Counted from the first letter of the stretch, positions 42,766 to 53,600 are shown. The stretch is 64,000 bases of DNA from Novosphingobium marinum (GCF_013408095.1 NZ_JACBZF010000004.1:62001-126000), one strand, 5' to 3'. The notes: generated by a model not told the origin, from the letters alone. Program-made: numbers and translations.

Positions 42766-44838
42766 TTGGCTGACGGCTATGATCGGCAGACAACCGTTAC
42801 CCTTACACTGGGTGACGGCGGCGGTGAGCAACTCAAGATGTTCCAGCTTCGGGCCAGCGAAGGCCTGAGCCGGCATTTCCACATCGAAGTCGAGGTCATC
42901 ACCCAGGTCGAAATCGAACTGCTTCCCAACATCGGGCTTCCGGCGGCACTGGAGGCCCAGACCGAGGGCGAGCACAACCGCTACTTCCACGGCACCGTGG
43001 TCGATGCGAAGTTCCTCAGGTACGAAGAGGGCCTGGGCGGAGACGACTCCCCGGGCTTCTTCTACATGTTCACGCTGAAGCCCGACGCCTACCTTCACCA
43101 GAAGGGCAAGTATTTTCGCATCTTCCAGAACAAGTCGGTCATGTCGATCATCACCGAAACTTTTGAAAGATGCGGCATCCTTTTCGAAGCGAAGGCCAAC
43201 AGCGCGCAGCGCCAGCTAACCTATTGCGTGCAGTACGGGGAAAGCGACTTCGACTTCGCATCGCGCCTGATGGAGGAATACGGCCTCTATTACTACTACC
43301 TGCACGAGGCCGCTTCCCACAAACTGATCATCTGCGACAAGCCGAGCTCGCATCCCGCGCTTCCGAATTCGAAACTGACCTACAATCCGGTGTCGGCAAG
43401 CCTGTCGACTCCCGAGGCGATCAAGCGCCACCTGCGCCAGCGCAATACCTTCGTCCAGGAATGGACGGAGATCGCCCAGTCGGGTGGCGAACAGACGTTC
43501 ACGATGCGCGATTTCGACTTCATGGCGCCGGGAAGTTCTGTCGAATCGGTAAAGACCGAGGAAAGCGCGCACGAGAACGACAAGATCGAGGTCTACGACT
43601 GGCCGGGCCGCTACTGGGAAACGGGCGACGGCGACACGCTGGCCATGATCGCGCTGGAGGCGCGCCGGGCAATGCGTGTGCGGTTCCTCGCCAAGAGCTC
43701 GTACATGAGCGCGCAGACCGGCCACACCTTCAAGCTGGCCGAGCATCATCACGACCGGTTCAACCGCGGGTACATGATCGTCGAGCTCAAGACGACGATT
43801 GCCGCCGAGCAGTACAGGTCGGGCATCGAAGCCACGCCGAATACCGTGGCGTTCACGTGCATTCCCGACGACACCCAGTACCGGGCGCCGCAGACGACGC
43901 CGCGGCCCGTCGCCCGCGGACCGGAAACCGCGGTGGTCACCGGGCCCGAGGGCGAGGAGATCTGGGTCGACGAATACGGCCGGATCAAGGTCCAGTTCCA
44001 CTGGGACCGCGACGGGAAGAAGGACGACAAGTCGAGCTGCTGGATCCGCGTGACGCAGCACAGTCACCTCGGCACGATAACCCACCCGCGCATCGGGCAC
44101 GAAGTCCTCGTCGAATTCATCGGCGGCAATCCCGACCGGCCGATCGTGGTGGGAAGCGTCTACAACGCCGGCCACAAGCCGGTCTACGAGCTGCCCAAGC
44201 ACAAGACCAAGTCGCTCTGGCGCACGAAGACGTACAAGGAAGACAAGAGCGTCGCCATGGGCGTCAAGAAGCTCGACACCAAGGATCCGGGTGCCAACGA
44301 GCTTCGCTTCGAGGATGCTACCGGCGAGGAAGAGCTGTTCATCCACGCCGAAAAGGACATGAACATCCGCGTCCGCGACAACGAGACGCACCATATCGGC
44401 ACCGACCAGGCAATCGAGATCGGCCAGGACCGCACCGAGACCGTCGACCGCGACGAGAAGGTCCACATCAAGGGCGATCGCGAAAAGGAAGTCGGCGACA
44501 AGAATAAGAACGGCAACGAGAAGATCAAGCTTCACGGCAACCAGGAGCAGGAAATCCTCGGCAACCGCGAGGTCGATATCAAGGGCAGCGACGAACTCAA
44601 GATCGGCCAGTCGCTTGAAATCGACGTGGGAACGACGATCCACATTAAGGCGAACCAGAAGATCACGATCGAGGTCGGCGGCACCTCGATCACGATGGAT
44701 CCCACATCACTGAAGGCCATGACCACCCTGCTGACCGCGCAGGGAACCGGCACCGCGACCCTCAAGAGCGGAGGGCAGACCACTGTCGAGGCCAGCGGCC
44801 TCGTCACGGTCAAGGGCGGCATGGTGATGATCAACTAG
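42766..44838 (+). CDS. vgrG: T6SS spike protein VgrG
   Basis: A 690-residue TssI/VgrG that caps the Hcp tube. The gp27-like part covers about residues 5-370, the gp5-OB region follows (EEIWVDEYGRIKVQFHWDRD and WIRVTQHSHLG), then a beta-helix needle with repeated short strands (about 530-650, lysine and aspartate rich) that ends soon after. No catalytic extension follows the needle, so this is not an evolved VgrG. The TTG start is supported by AAGGAAGG about 8 bp upstream; no in-frame ATG precedes the conserved core. Confidence 0.95.
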   Translation: MADGYDRQTTVTLTLGDGGGEQLKMFQLRASEGLSRHFHIEVEVITQVEIELLPNIGLPAALEAQTEGEHNRYFHGTVVDAKFLRYEEGLGGDDSPGFFYMFTLKPDAYLHQKGKYFRIFQNKSVMSIITETFERCGILFEAKANSAQRQLTYCVQYGESDFDFASRLMEEYGLYYYYLHEAASHKLIICDKPSSHPALPNSKLTYNPVSASLSTPEAIKRHLRQRNTFVQEWTEIAQSGGEQTFTMRDFDFMAPGSSVESVKTEESAHENDKIEVYDWPGRYWETGDGDTLAMIALEARRAMRVRFLAKSSYMSAQTGHTFKLAEHHHDRFNRGYMIVELKTTIAAEQYRSGIEATPNTVAFTCIPDDTQYRAPQTTPRPVARGPETAVVTGPEGEEIWVDEYGRIKVQFHWDRDGKKDDKSSCWIRVTQHSHLGTITHPRIGHEVLVEFIGGNPDRPIVVGSVYNAGHKPVYELPKHKTKSLWRTKTYKEDKSVAMGVKKLDTKDPGANELRFEDATGEEELFIHAEKDMNIRVRDNETHHIGTDQAIEIGQDRTETVDRDEKVHIKGDREKEVGDKNKNGNEKIKLHGNQEQEILGNREVDIKGSDELKIGQSLEIDVGTTIHIKANQKITIEVGGTSITMDPTSLKAMTTLLTAQGTGTATLKSGGQTTVEASGLVTVKGGMVMIN

Positions 44839-44850
44839 GGGTGCGCGAAC

Positions 44851-45396
44851 ATGGCTGAAACCAAGACATGGAAACGCTCCGCCTGGACCGACGCGGGGCA
44901 GCTGGTCGAACTGATCGATCCCGATTCGCCGACCCGGGAGGCGGTCGGGAAGACCTTGCCCGCATGGTACTCGGGCCTCGTCGACAGCGGCGACTTGACC
45001 GGTGCGTGCAATTTCCTCGCACACGCGCTGCCGCGCTACGAGTGCATTGCCTGGGCGGCGCAGGCCCTGCTCGAGATCGGCGCTGTCGATCGTAAGGACC
45101 CGCTGATGGTCGCCTCGCTGCGCTGGCTCGACGATCCGGACGACGCCCGGCGGCGAGCGGCGAACGACGCGGCGCAACAGGTCCGCCCCGATACGCCGGC
45201 AAAGCTGCTGGCGATGGCGATCTTCTTCTCGGGCGGTTCCATCGCGCCTGCCGACCTCGCACCGGTGCAACCCGCGCCGGACGTCTGTGCCAAGCTGGCG
45301 GGGGCGGCGGTCCTGGTGGGCGGCTATGCCCAGCCCGATCCCGACACCGCGCTGCGTAAGGTCCTTGCGCTCGGCGAGATGATGGCCAAGGAATAG
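44851..45396 (+). CDS. DUF6931-like T6SS-associated protein
   Basis: A 181-residue soluble, mostly helical protein, 12 bp downstream of vgrG. It looks like the DUF6931 family, which recurs in T6SS clusters of alphaproteobacteria; the function is not established. Motif-like stretches are CNFLAHALPRYECIAWAAQA and SLRWLDDPDDARRRAANDAA. Its place between vgrG and tagH suggests a chaperone or adaptor for spike loading, but an effector cannot be excluded. Confidence 0.75.
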   Translation: MAETKTWKRSAWTDAGQLVELIDPDSPTREAVGKTLPAWYSGLVDSGDLTGACNFLAHALPRYECIAWAAQALLEIGAVDRKDPLMVASLRWLDDPDDARRRAANDAAQQVRPDTPAKLLAMAIFFSGGSIAPADLAPVQPAPDVCAKLAGAAVLVGGYAQPDPDTALRKVLALGEMMAKE

Positions 45397-45456
45397 TTGC
45401 GGGATTTTCTGTACTTGCGCATGACAAAACTCCACCGCAACGCTAGGCCTTAGACC

Positions 45457-47133
45457 GTGCCGCTGACCCTGACGATCCGCAACGCCTCGCAGCTCGACAA
45501 TGGCTCGCCGCTCTCGCTGGTTCTCGACCGGCGCGGGGCGATGATCGGTCGCGCAGCGACGTGCGACTGGTGCCTTCCCGATCCCGCGCTTCACATTTCG
45601 TCGCGTCACGCGGAAATCCGCTTCGCGAACGAGACCTACGAGCTGATCGACATCAGCACCAACGGCACGTTCCTTGCCGGCCAGTCCGCCCGCCTCGACG
45701 GACCGCACCAGATCAGGCAGGGCGACATCTTCCTGGTCGGCCAGTTCGAAGTCGCGGCCAGCCTCGACGAGGCTTCGGCAGCGGCCGCGGCAGAGGCCAA
45801 TGCGGGCCCTCCCCCTCCGCCCGAATGGCAAGGCTGGAAGGCCGCGGGCGGCGGCGGAAACGCACCTCCCGCCGATCCCGACGAGGGCGCAGGCGGGGGC
45901 GGCGGCTGGGGCTCTGCCCCGGTCAACCAGCCCGCACCGTCGGGCGGTGGAGGAGGCGGCGGAGGCGGCTCTTCCGGATGGAGCAGCGCGCCGTCGCGCG
46001 CCGCCACGCCGACGCCAAGCGGCTGGTCTTCCTCAAGCGAATGGGGCGGTTCCTCGCAACCGGGTCCCTCCGCGCCGCCGTCGGTTCCGCCCGCTCCGGG
46101 ACAGGACAAGGCATGGCCACCGCCACCGCCGACACAAGAACAGGCGCCCAAGGCCTCACCGTGGAACTCGGCCGCTCCGCCGCCATCGGCTCCCGCCTCG
46201 GCGTGGTCGAGCCCGCAATCCGCGCCGCTTCCGCCGTCGGGCGACGATGTCTGGGGCAAGTTCGCCGCCAGCAACGTGGTAGACTGGGCACGCGGCGGCT
46301 TCGGGCAGGCGAAAGTCGACCTGACGCCGACGCCCAACGCTCCGGGCGCCGACCACGTGCCATCGGCGACGTCCGATCCGCTCGGCCTCGGCAGCCCTGC
46401 GCCCTCACCCTCCGCGCCGCCTGCCGCGCCGCAATCCGGATCCGCCCCGAACGCCACCGCGCATCCGGGCGGTCCGCAGGGCCAGCCGCCGTCGGCGCAG
46501 CCGTCCCCTGCAGCGCCACCTGCCCCCGGTCCCGCGCCCGCCGCTCCTTCGGGCGGCGGCGGCATCGCCGCGCTGGCGAGTGCAGCGCAACTGGACCCGG
46601 CCCGCCTCGGACAGGGCGAGCAGGAAACCCTGCAATCGGCAGGCAGCCTGCTTTATCGCCTCATCTCCGGTCTCGTCGTCCTGCTCGAGGCTCGGGCGCG
46701 CGCCAAGGACCAGATGGGTGCGCAAGGCACCAGCCTCGAATTCGACGGCAACAACCCGCTGAAGTTCGCACGCACGCCCGAACAGGCGCTGGTGCAACTG
46801 CTCAACGCGCCCGAACGCGGCTTCATGTCCACCGAGCAGGCGGTCGAGGATGCGTTCAAGGACCTGCAGGCGCACCAGATGGCGACGCTGATGGCGATGC
46901 AGGGAGCGCTGCGCGCCACGCTCGACCGGTTCTCCCCCGACGCCATCCGCAAGCGGGCCGAGAATACCGGCGTGATCTCGAAAATCCTGCCCGGAGCCCG
47001 CGATGCCGCGCTCTGGAAAGCCTACGAGAAGGAATTCGGCGGCGTCGCGCAAGGCTCCGACGAGGCGTTCATGGACATGTTCGCCAAGGAATTCCGCCGC
47101 GCCTACGAGGAAATGGCGCGAAACAAGCGTTAG
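45457..47133 (+). CDS. tagH: T6SS FHA-domain protein TagH
   Basis: A 558-residue Fha/TagH protein. The N-terminal FHA domain (about 1-95) has intact phosphothreonine-binding residues: Arg32 in IGRAATC, Ser49-Arg50-His51 in ISSRHAE, and Asn69 in STNGTF. A 270-residue Gly/Pro/Ser-rich linker follows with long glycine runs near 150-170. The C-terminal domain (about 370-558) is the TagH-specific helical region. It reads threonine phosphorylation made by PpkA and activates secretion. GTG start, 60 bp after the DUF6931 gene. Confidence 0.93.
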   Translation: MPLTLTIRNASQLDNGSPLSLVLDRRGAMIGRAATCDWCLPDPALHISSRHAEIRFANETYELIDISTNGTFLAGQSARLDGPHQIRQGDIFLVGQFEVAASLDEASAAAAAEANAGPPPPPEWQGWKAAGGGGNAPPADPDEGAGGGGGWGSAPVNQPAPSGGGGGGGGGSSGWSSAPSRAATPTPSGWSSSSEWGGSSQPGPSAPPSVPPAPGQDKAWPPPPPTQEQAPKASPWNSAAPPPSAPASAWSSPQSAPLPPSGDDVWGKFAASNVVDWARGGFGQAKVDLTPTPNAPGADHVPSATSDPLGLGSPAPSPSAPPAAPQSGSAPNATAHPGGPQGQPPSAQPSPAAPPAPGPAPAAPSGGGGIAALASAAQLDPARLGQGEQETLQSAGSLLYRLISGLVVLLEARARAKDQMGAQGTSLEFDGNNPLKFARTPEQALVQLLNAPERGFMSTEQAVEDAFKDLQAHQMATLMAMQGALRATLDRFSPDAIRKRAENTGVISKILPGARDAALWKAYEKEFGGVAQGSDEAFMDMFAKEFRRAYEEMARNKR

Positions 47134-47149
47134 TTAAGCGCAAGCGCGC

Positions 47150-47175
47150 GGCGGAGGGGCATTGCCCGCTCCGCC
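47150..47175. terminator. Hairpin between convergent tagH and ppkA
   Basis: Arms GGCGGAG (47150-47156) and CTCCGCC (47169-47175) with inner pairs GGGC/GCCC and one bulged G, 3 nt loop. It sits midway in the 58 bp between two convergent genes. There is no T run, so efficiency is uncertain; its location supports a shared terminator. Confidence 0.55.
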
Positions 47176-47191
47176 AGGCTGTCCCTCCGGG

Positions 47192-49342
47192 TCAGTTCGC
47201 TACTTCGTCGACCGTCCGGTACCAGACCATCTCCGACTTCCAGCCACGCCGCTCGGCCAGCGTCTCGAACTGGTCGGCCCAGTTCGAACTGCGGTTACCG
47301 CCATCGCTGGTCAGCAGTTCGCCGGGAAACGGTCCCTGGCCGGTCAGCATCAGGATTCCCGACCAGCCCGAATGCGTCGTGTTGAGCGTGAACCGGTAGC
47401 TGTCGTTGCCCAGCGCCTCGACGTTCTGGAGGATCACGTCCTTGTTCGGCGCGAACTGGATCATCTCGCCCGATTCGTTGAGGCCGATCAGCGTCATGTC
47501 CTCTTCGAGCCCGCCGAGGTCGAGCGTGAATACAGCCTGCGCGCCGAGCTTGCCCGCATCTGCTCCGGCATTTCCGGGCAGGACGCTCATCTCGAACTTG
47601 CGCTGCTTGACCGAAAGCCGCTGGGAGCCTTCCGCGCGGATGTCGTCGAACACTTCGACCGGGCGGCAGAAGTTCGCCGGGATCGGAGACACGTCGCTGA
47701 AGTCGATGACCGGCGCTTCGAGACCGACGCGGCGAAGCGCCTGCTCGATGCTGTCCATCGCCGACGCCGAACGGCCCGAAACGCCACGCAGCGACAAGGA
47801 AATCTGGTTGCCGTCGGCGTTGACCTGCGATGTGTCGAGCCAGCTGCACGGAATGTCGTGCACCATGCCCTCGATCGTCTCGTTGGCGGCCTGCAGCGGG
47901 TTTTCCGGTGGCGGGGGCGGCGGCCCCTCGGCCACGGGCCCGCCCGCACCGGCGCCTGCGGTCGCGGCGTCGTCGCCGCCGGTGAAGAAGACGAGGCCAA
48001 GTACGGCGAGCAGCGCGATCACGCCGCCGCCAATGACGAGACCCTTGTTCTGGTCGAACCAGTTGCCTTGCGCGCCGCCGGGCATCGGCCCCGGCGGGAC
48101 CGAGCGGCCGGACGCAGTGAATTGCCGCCCCGTAGCCTCGCCGAGCAGGTGGAGGACTTCCTCCATCGACTGCGGACGATCCTTGGGATCGGGCTGCAGC
48201 ATCTTCTGCAGGACCGGCTGCAATTCGGCGGGCGCTTCGGAGACATCGACGCCGGCGCGCCGCTTGTCCACCGCCTCGACGAGCGTCGCGCCCATCTTGA
48301 CGTCCTTGCCGGTCGCCACGGCAAGCAGCGTGAGCGCCAGCGAATAGACGTCGGTCCAGGGGCCCACGTTGCGATTGAAGTCGCCGAGCTGTTCGGGCGC
48401 GACGTAGTTGAGCTTGCCCGCGAAGCCGTCGCCGACGATCGTCTGGCCCGCCGCGTCGAGATCCTTGGCGATGCCGAAATCGATGACCTTCGCGCGTTCG
48501 AGGCTGTTGCCTTCGAGCATGACGTTGTCGGGCGAGATGTCGCGATGGATCGCGCCCAGGTTGTGCGCGGCGCCGAGGCCCTCGGACAGCTTGCACAGCA
48601 GGCCGATCATGTCCTCGGTCGAGGCATCGAGGCTGGCCAGCTGGTCGGAAAGGTTGGTGCCGTCGATGTAGTCGGTGACGATGTACAGGACGCCCAGGTT
48701 CGGCTCCTGCGCCAGCACGCGGTACTGGACGAGGCCGGGGTGGCTGAGCCGCGTGAGCGTGCGCGCTTCCTTGCGGAACATCGCCTGCACCTGCTCGTCC
48801 GCGGCGAGATGCGGCAGGATGACCTTGATCGCGACGCGCTCGTCGGTGTTGACGTTGACGCCCTCGAACACCTCGCCCATGCCGCCGCGCGCGATGAAGC
48901 GACGAACCTCGAAGATGGAGTTGAGGCAGTCGCCGATCTGGATCTGGCGCGCCGCCCCGGCAAGCTGCGGGTCGATGCTGGGCACGGCCGAAGTGCCGGT
49001 ACCGTGCGAGCCAAGCGGCACCGCCGATACGCCCGGCGCCGGAGCGGCCTGCGGCGGCATGGACGTTTGCGGCGGCATCGATGTCTCGGGCGGGGTCGAT
49101 GTCTGCGGCGGCGCGTCGGCCGGCGGGGCGTCGGGCGTCGCCGGCGGCTGGGCGACCGGCCCGTCGTCCGCGCCTGCGGGAGTGTCGGCCGGCGTCGGCT
49201 GATCGGGTTCGGGCGGCGTCGGTTCGCCATCCTCGCCGGCCGGGGTCTTCGCCGGTCCGCCGGGGAGCGATCCCGGAAGGGGACTGAACACCGTCCGGTC
49301 CTCGCCGGGCGGCGGCTTGCCGTTCTTGTCGTCGCCGCTCAC
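47192..49342 (-). CDS. ppkA: T6SS serine/threonine protein kinase PpkA
   Basis: A 716-residue transmembrane kinase. The N-terminus starts with DRTVFSPLP at residues 15-23, then a Pro-rich stretch to about 125. The kinase domain (about 140-400) has a glycine loop ARGGMGEVFEG, a catalytic IHRDISPDN, DFGIAKDL and APEQL. One helix lies at about 430-450 (GVIALLAVLGLVFFTG), followed by a periplasmic C-terminal domain of about 260 residues. It should phosphorylate T6SS components in response to an envelope signal. Its start overlaps the pppA stop by 4 bp. Confidence 0.93.
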   Translation of the reverse strand: MSGDDKNGKPPPGEDRTVFSPLPGSLPGGPAKTPAGEDGEPTPPEPDQPTPADTPAGADDGPVAQPPATPDAPPADAPPQTSTPPETSMPPQTSMPPQAAPAPGVSAVPLGSHGTGTSAVPSIDPQLAGAARQIQIGDCLNSIFEVRRFIARGGMGEVFEGVNVNTDERVAIKVILPHLAADEQVQAMFRKEARTLTRLSHPGLVQYRVLAQEPNLGVLYIVTDYIDGTNLSDQLASLDASTEDMIGLLCKLSEGLGAAHNLGAIHRDISPDNVMLEGNSLERAKVIDFGIAKDLDAAGQTIVGDGFAGKLNYVAPEQLGDFNRNVGPWTDVYSLALTLLAVATGKDVKMGATLVEAVDKRRAGVDVSEAPAELQPVLQKMLQPDPKDRPQSMEEVLHLLGEATGRQFTASGRSVPPGPMPGGAQGNWFDQNKGLVIGGGVIALLAVLGLVFFTGGDDAATAGAGAGGPVAEGPPPPPPENPLQAANETIEGMVHDIPCSWLDTSQVNADGNQISLSLRGVSGRSASAMDSIEQALRRVGLEAPVIDFSDVSPIPANFCRPVEVFDDIRAEGSQRLSVKQRKFEMSVLPGNAGADAGKLGAQAVFTLDLGGLEEDMTLIGLNESGEMIQFAPNKDVILQNVEALGNDSYRFTLNTTHSGWSGILMLTGQGPFPGELLTSDGGNRSSNWADQFETLAERRGWKSEMVWYRTVDEVAN

Positions 49343-50091
49343 GAAGCTTCTCCGTTAGTCGAAAGGAGGGTGGGTTCGCGCAGGCCAACAACCGTCACGG
49401 TGACGTTGTCCGGCGCGCCATGTTCAAGGCATTCCTCTACCAGCGCCTCGCTGGCGTCGTGGCCCCTGGTCCGCAAGAGCTCGACTATCCGGGAAGAGTC
49501 GAGCACGCCGTGCAGGCCGTCGCTGCACAGGAGAAACAGGTCGCGCGATTCCACGACGTCGCGGATCGCATCGATCTGGAGGTGCTCCTCGACCCCGACG
49601 GCGCGCGCAAGCACGTGCTTCATCGGGTGGTCGACCGCTTCCTCGGGAGTAAGCAGCCCGCGTTCGAGCAGCGCCTCTATCTGGGTGTGGTCGCGGGTGA
49701 GCTGGATGAGATTGCCGTCGCGAAACAGGTAGACGCGGCTGTCGCCCGCCCAGAGCACCGCGAATTCGTGCCCGCGCACGACCAGCGCCACGAACGTGGA
49801 GCCCATCTGGCTGCCCATTTCCTGAGACTTGTCGAAAATGATGCCGTTGGCGGTATGCACGGCGTCGGCCACGGCATCGCAGGCGCCTTCGAAATCCTCG
49901 GGCACGTCCGCCGCCGCGAGCGTTTCCGCGATCGTCTGCGAGGCGAACTGGCCGTTGGTGTGACCGCCCATTCCGTCCGCCACTAGCCAGACGCCCAGAC
50001 TGGGTTCGCTGAAGTGGCTGTCCTCGTTCTTGCTGCGCACGTTGCCGACATGGGTGGCCGCCGAATCGTCGATTATCATCTGCTGCGTCAC
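49339..50091 (-). CDS. pppA: T6SS PP2C-type phosphatase PppA
   Basis: A 250-residue metal-dependent Ser/Thr phosphatase. PP2C motifs are NVRSKNEDS near residue 18, LVADGMGGHTNGQFAS near 38, WAGDSRVYLFRDG, LCSDGLHG and GAPDNVTVTVV. It reverses PpkA action. The GTG start at 50091 overlaps the tagF stop by 4 bp; the ATG four codons later is an alternative. In Agrobacterium TagF and PppA are one fused protein, whereas here they are separate but coupled. Confidence 0.93.
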   Translation of the reverse strand: MTQQMIIDDSAATHVGNVRSKNEDSHFSEPSLGVWLVADGMGGHTNGQFASQTIAETLAAADVPEDFEGACDAVADAVHTANGIIFDKSQEMGSQMGSTFVALVVRGHEFAVLWAGDSRVYLFRDGNLIQLTRDHTQIEALLERGLLTPEEAVDHPMKHVLARAVGVEEHLQIDAIRDVVESRDLFLLCSDGLHGVLDSSRIVELLRTRGHDASEALVEECLEHGAPDNVTVTVVGLREPTLLSTNGEAS

Positions 50092-50612
50092 CCGGCCATC
50101 TCCAGCATGGCGGCGACGATACCGGTGGGATAGCGATCCGCCTCGACGTGGGCCGGCCCCTCCTCGCCCAGCAATGCCCATGCCGGGGAATCGGGAGCCC
50201 ACGGGAGTTCGGCGGGCACGAGTTCCGCCTCGTGCAGGTCGGACGCTTCCCAGCCATGCTCGAAAGCCTCGTGCAACGCGGCAAGGCAGGCGCCCGAAAC
50301 GGCCGTGGCCTCTTCGGCATCGCGCGCAGGTGCCGCAAGGATTATCGGAAATTGTCGCCCCACGCGGTCTACTGAAGCACATAATGCTCCGCCGCTCCAT
50401 AGTCCTTCCGGGTCGCGGTCGACAAAATTGCAGGCAGGTGCGGCCATGTAACGGTCGTTGAAATCGTCGAATGCCGACTGGGCCGTTTCCATCTGAACGG
50501 ACAGCCAGGCGTCCAGCTGGTCGCGGAACGCGTGATCTATTCCACGCGAAACGAAGTCACCCTGCGATGGCAATTTGCCGAAAAGCCAACGGCTTACAGG
50601 ACGACCGGACAT
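50088..50612 (-). CDS. tagF: T6SS-associated regulator TagF
   Basis: A 174-residue protein. The family opening WLFGKLPSQGDFVSRGI lies near residues 9-25, with DQLDAWLSVQMETAQ and RVGRQFPIILAAPA downstream. TagF represses T6SS post-translationally and is titrated in relief of that repression. Start 50612 has GGAG 6 bp upstream and was preferred over an ATG 12 bp earlier. It begins inside the last 19 bp of tssM. Confidence 0.9.
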   Translation of the reverse strand: MSGRPVSRWLFGKLPSQGDFVSRGIDHAFRDQLDAWLSVQMETAQSAFDDFNDRYMAAPACNFVDRDPEGLWSGGALCASVDRVGRQFPIILAAPARDAEEATAVSGACLAALHEAFEHGWEASDLHEAELVPAELPWAPDSPAWALLGEEGPAHVEADRYPTGIVAAMLEMAG

Positions 50613-53600
50613 CGAAAGCTCCATACGCCACCGCCTCGGATGAACGGGTTGTGCTTGTCGGGCAGGCTCACGCGGAAGACGACCGACTTCGCCCCCTGTC
50701 CGAACGTCGCGTCGATAGATTGCGGTCCCGTGTTCTCCAGCCGGGCATTGTCCATGAGGCGGAAAAGCGCCCAGGGCCCGCTTTCACGAATCCGGTCGAC
50801 GACCTCGGGCTTGGCCGCTTCGGCCTCGGGCGGCGCGTACATGGTGAGCGATGCCTCGGGCACGCCCCCCTGCGCCGACCAGACGAGCGGGCGCTCCTCC
50901 ATCTCGTCCTTTTCGAAGCGGTAGCGCGTGCCGCCCGCATTGAGGTCGACGAGGGTCACGTCCGCACCGAAGGTCTTCGGCTCGATCTTCACGGCGATCC
51001 CGGCAACGAGGAGATCCCGCAACTTGCGCGCCTTGGCGAATTCGTCGGGACTGGACGGGGAGAGGTTCGCGGTCTGCGGCGATTCCTCGTTCCACCGCCA
51101 GATCGGTCCGCTCATGTCGAGCAGGGGCACGATGCGCTGCTGAACGAAGGCATCGAGCACGCCGTTCATCGCGAACACGCGCTGCACGTCCAGCAGCGAC
51201 GCGTCCTCCTCGGCAGCCCCGAAGAACGGGTACTTATCGGCCGTCGCGGTCTGGCATTCGGGCAGGATCTTTTCCGAATAGGCTTCGGTCAGCGCGCCCT
51301 GCGCGGTGCTGACCGTGGCGGTCGCCCCGCCTTCCGCGGCCGAGGCCACGAAATCCTGCAGCAGCGGCGGCGCACCGCCGGCGGCCGTCGCCACGCCGCC
51401 CATCGCCATCGCCATCTGGCCCTGCGCCGATTCGGACCCCATGCTGCCGCCCGCGATCTTGGCGGAAGTCACCGCCGAGCCGGCCTGCCGGATCGACTTG
51501 ACGAACTCGTCGAGCGGACCGGGGTTCTTGCTGCTGCCGACGTACTGGTGGATGTCCCCGAAGTAGGTCGAAATCTCGGTGCCGGCGTCGAAGCCTTCGG
51601 CGCCGCCAGCCGAGCCGACACGCTGCGCGCGGCGGATCGACCGGCCCATGCGCGTGTAGTCGAGCCGCTCCTGGACGATCTGGCCGACCGCGTTCGCCGC
51701 GCCGCTTTCTCCGAAAGTCGTATGCTTGCGCAGGTCGAGCAGCAGGATCTTGAGCGGCGACGGCTGCTTGGTGAAGGCACCCAGCGCCGCCGGGTTGTTG
51801 AAGTAGTCCGCCGGCTTTGGCGTGGTGATCACCTTCTCCCACGCCTCGATGTAGTCGCGGGCGTAGAGCCGCGCGACGTTCGGGCGTATCTCGGAGATTT
51901 GCAGCATCGTGCCCTCGGTCTGCGAATCCTCGCCGAGCACCCAAAGGTCGTTGCGGAAATCCATCGAGACCGTCGTCAGGCCGATCCGGTAGGCCTTGGT
52001 GAAACCGTCCTTCGTGAAGAAATACGGCACCTCGAGCTGCATTACCTCGTCGCCGTTGGCGAAGGCCTGCGCATCGCCCGCAGCCAGCGCCGACGTCGCG
52101 CGCCAGGGCGCGCCGCCCGAGGCCAGCGCCTTTTGTTTCATCACCGCATAGGCGCGGTCCGCCATGCTGAGCGTCTGCAATGCTGCGCGCGCCGAGGCGA
52201 TCGTCTGCCCGTCGAGCGGCGCCTTGCGTCCGCCCTCCCAAGAGCTGGCAAGGCCATCCTCGTCCTCGAGCAGCGCGTTGAGATGCTCCTCGAGCTGCTT
52301 GCGCACCGGCGCCTGGTCGGCACCGGGGTACATCTCGAATTCCCAGTCGGCCGTGACCCACGACTTGACCGTGCCCTTGTCCATCGGCCCGAGGCCGCCG
52401 AGCATCATGTAGGCCTTGAGCGGCTGGTAGAGCTGCATCGGATCGGACGCGTTTGCCGCCATGTATTGTTCGATACGCAGGAGGATGCGCGGCAGCAGGA
52501 TCCGGCGCAGCGCGTCGCGATAGCTTTCCTGCGCCTGATCGGCGTGGCTGCTCTGGAACAGGCCGAAGCGCATCATCAGGCCCGGCGCGCCCTTACGCTT
52601 GTCGGTATAGCCCTGCGGCAGGTTGCGCAGCTCGTTCAGGATCGGAAGCACCTGGTCGAGCTCGGGATCGGTATCGCGCACCTCGACGAGATCGACACCG
52701 GTCGACCGGATCGTCCCGGCAAGCGAGTGCGTCTTCTCGTTGAGCTCGGACAGGAATGCGCGGTTGTTGAAGAAGCTGATCGTCCACAGTGTCAGCACCA
52801 GCGCGGCTATCGTGGCGATGGCCGCGGACCCGACGATGAGCTGGCGCTGCTGTCGCCGCCGTGCCGAGGGATCGGCGGTGACGAGGCCGGCCTCACCGAA
52901 GGCGACCTCGGTCATCAACCGGTTGAGGAAATAGGTGCGTCCCGACTTCGCCGAAGCCTGCGTCGTCGACTGGAAGGCATCGGCGACGCCCGCCAGGATG
53001 CGGTCTAAAGGCGCGCCTTCCTGTACGCCGCTGGTGAAATAGAATCCGCGCAGGGTCGCTGTCGGCGTGTCGCCCTCGACGAAGGCGCCGTCGATAAACC
53101 GCGCCAGGCGGCTGCGCAGCGCGGCTAGCTGTGCCGGGTAGCCGAGGATCAGGCTGCGGCGCGCGTGGTCCACCTCCTCGAACAGGCGCTTGGCCTGCCG
53201 TTCGCTTTGCGCGTTCACGAGCTGGTCGAATTCGGAGACGATGTCGTCGATGGAGGGATTCTTGTTCTCTACCGGCAGGGTCGCCCCCAGCACCGCGCGC
53301 CGTCCCTCGACGTCGAGATCGTCGTAGTATTCGCAGAAGCCCGCGATGAGGTCGGCCTTGGTGACGAGCAGGTAGACGGGGACCGACACTTCCAGCTCGG
53401 AGCGCATCTCGATGAGCCGCCGCCTGACGAGCGAGGCGTGCCGGTCGAGTTCGGCGCGGTCGGACTTGACGAGTTCGTCGACGCCGATGGCGACGATGAC
53501 GCCGTTGATCGGAGACAGCGGCCGGTGCTTTTTCAGGAGCGAGAGGAAACTCTTCCACCCCTGCGTATCGACCGATGTGTCCGAATCCTGCGTGGTGTAC

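Noticed and set aside
42766..44838. Possible evolved VgrG with toxin extension
   Set aside because: The protein ends soon after the needle repeats; no catalytic domain follows.
45890..46560. Repeat array or recombination hotspot in the tagH linker
   Set aside because: The GC-rich repetition comes from Gly/Pro/Ser codons of a flexible linker and the frame is intact; no unit is precisely repeated.
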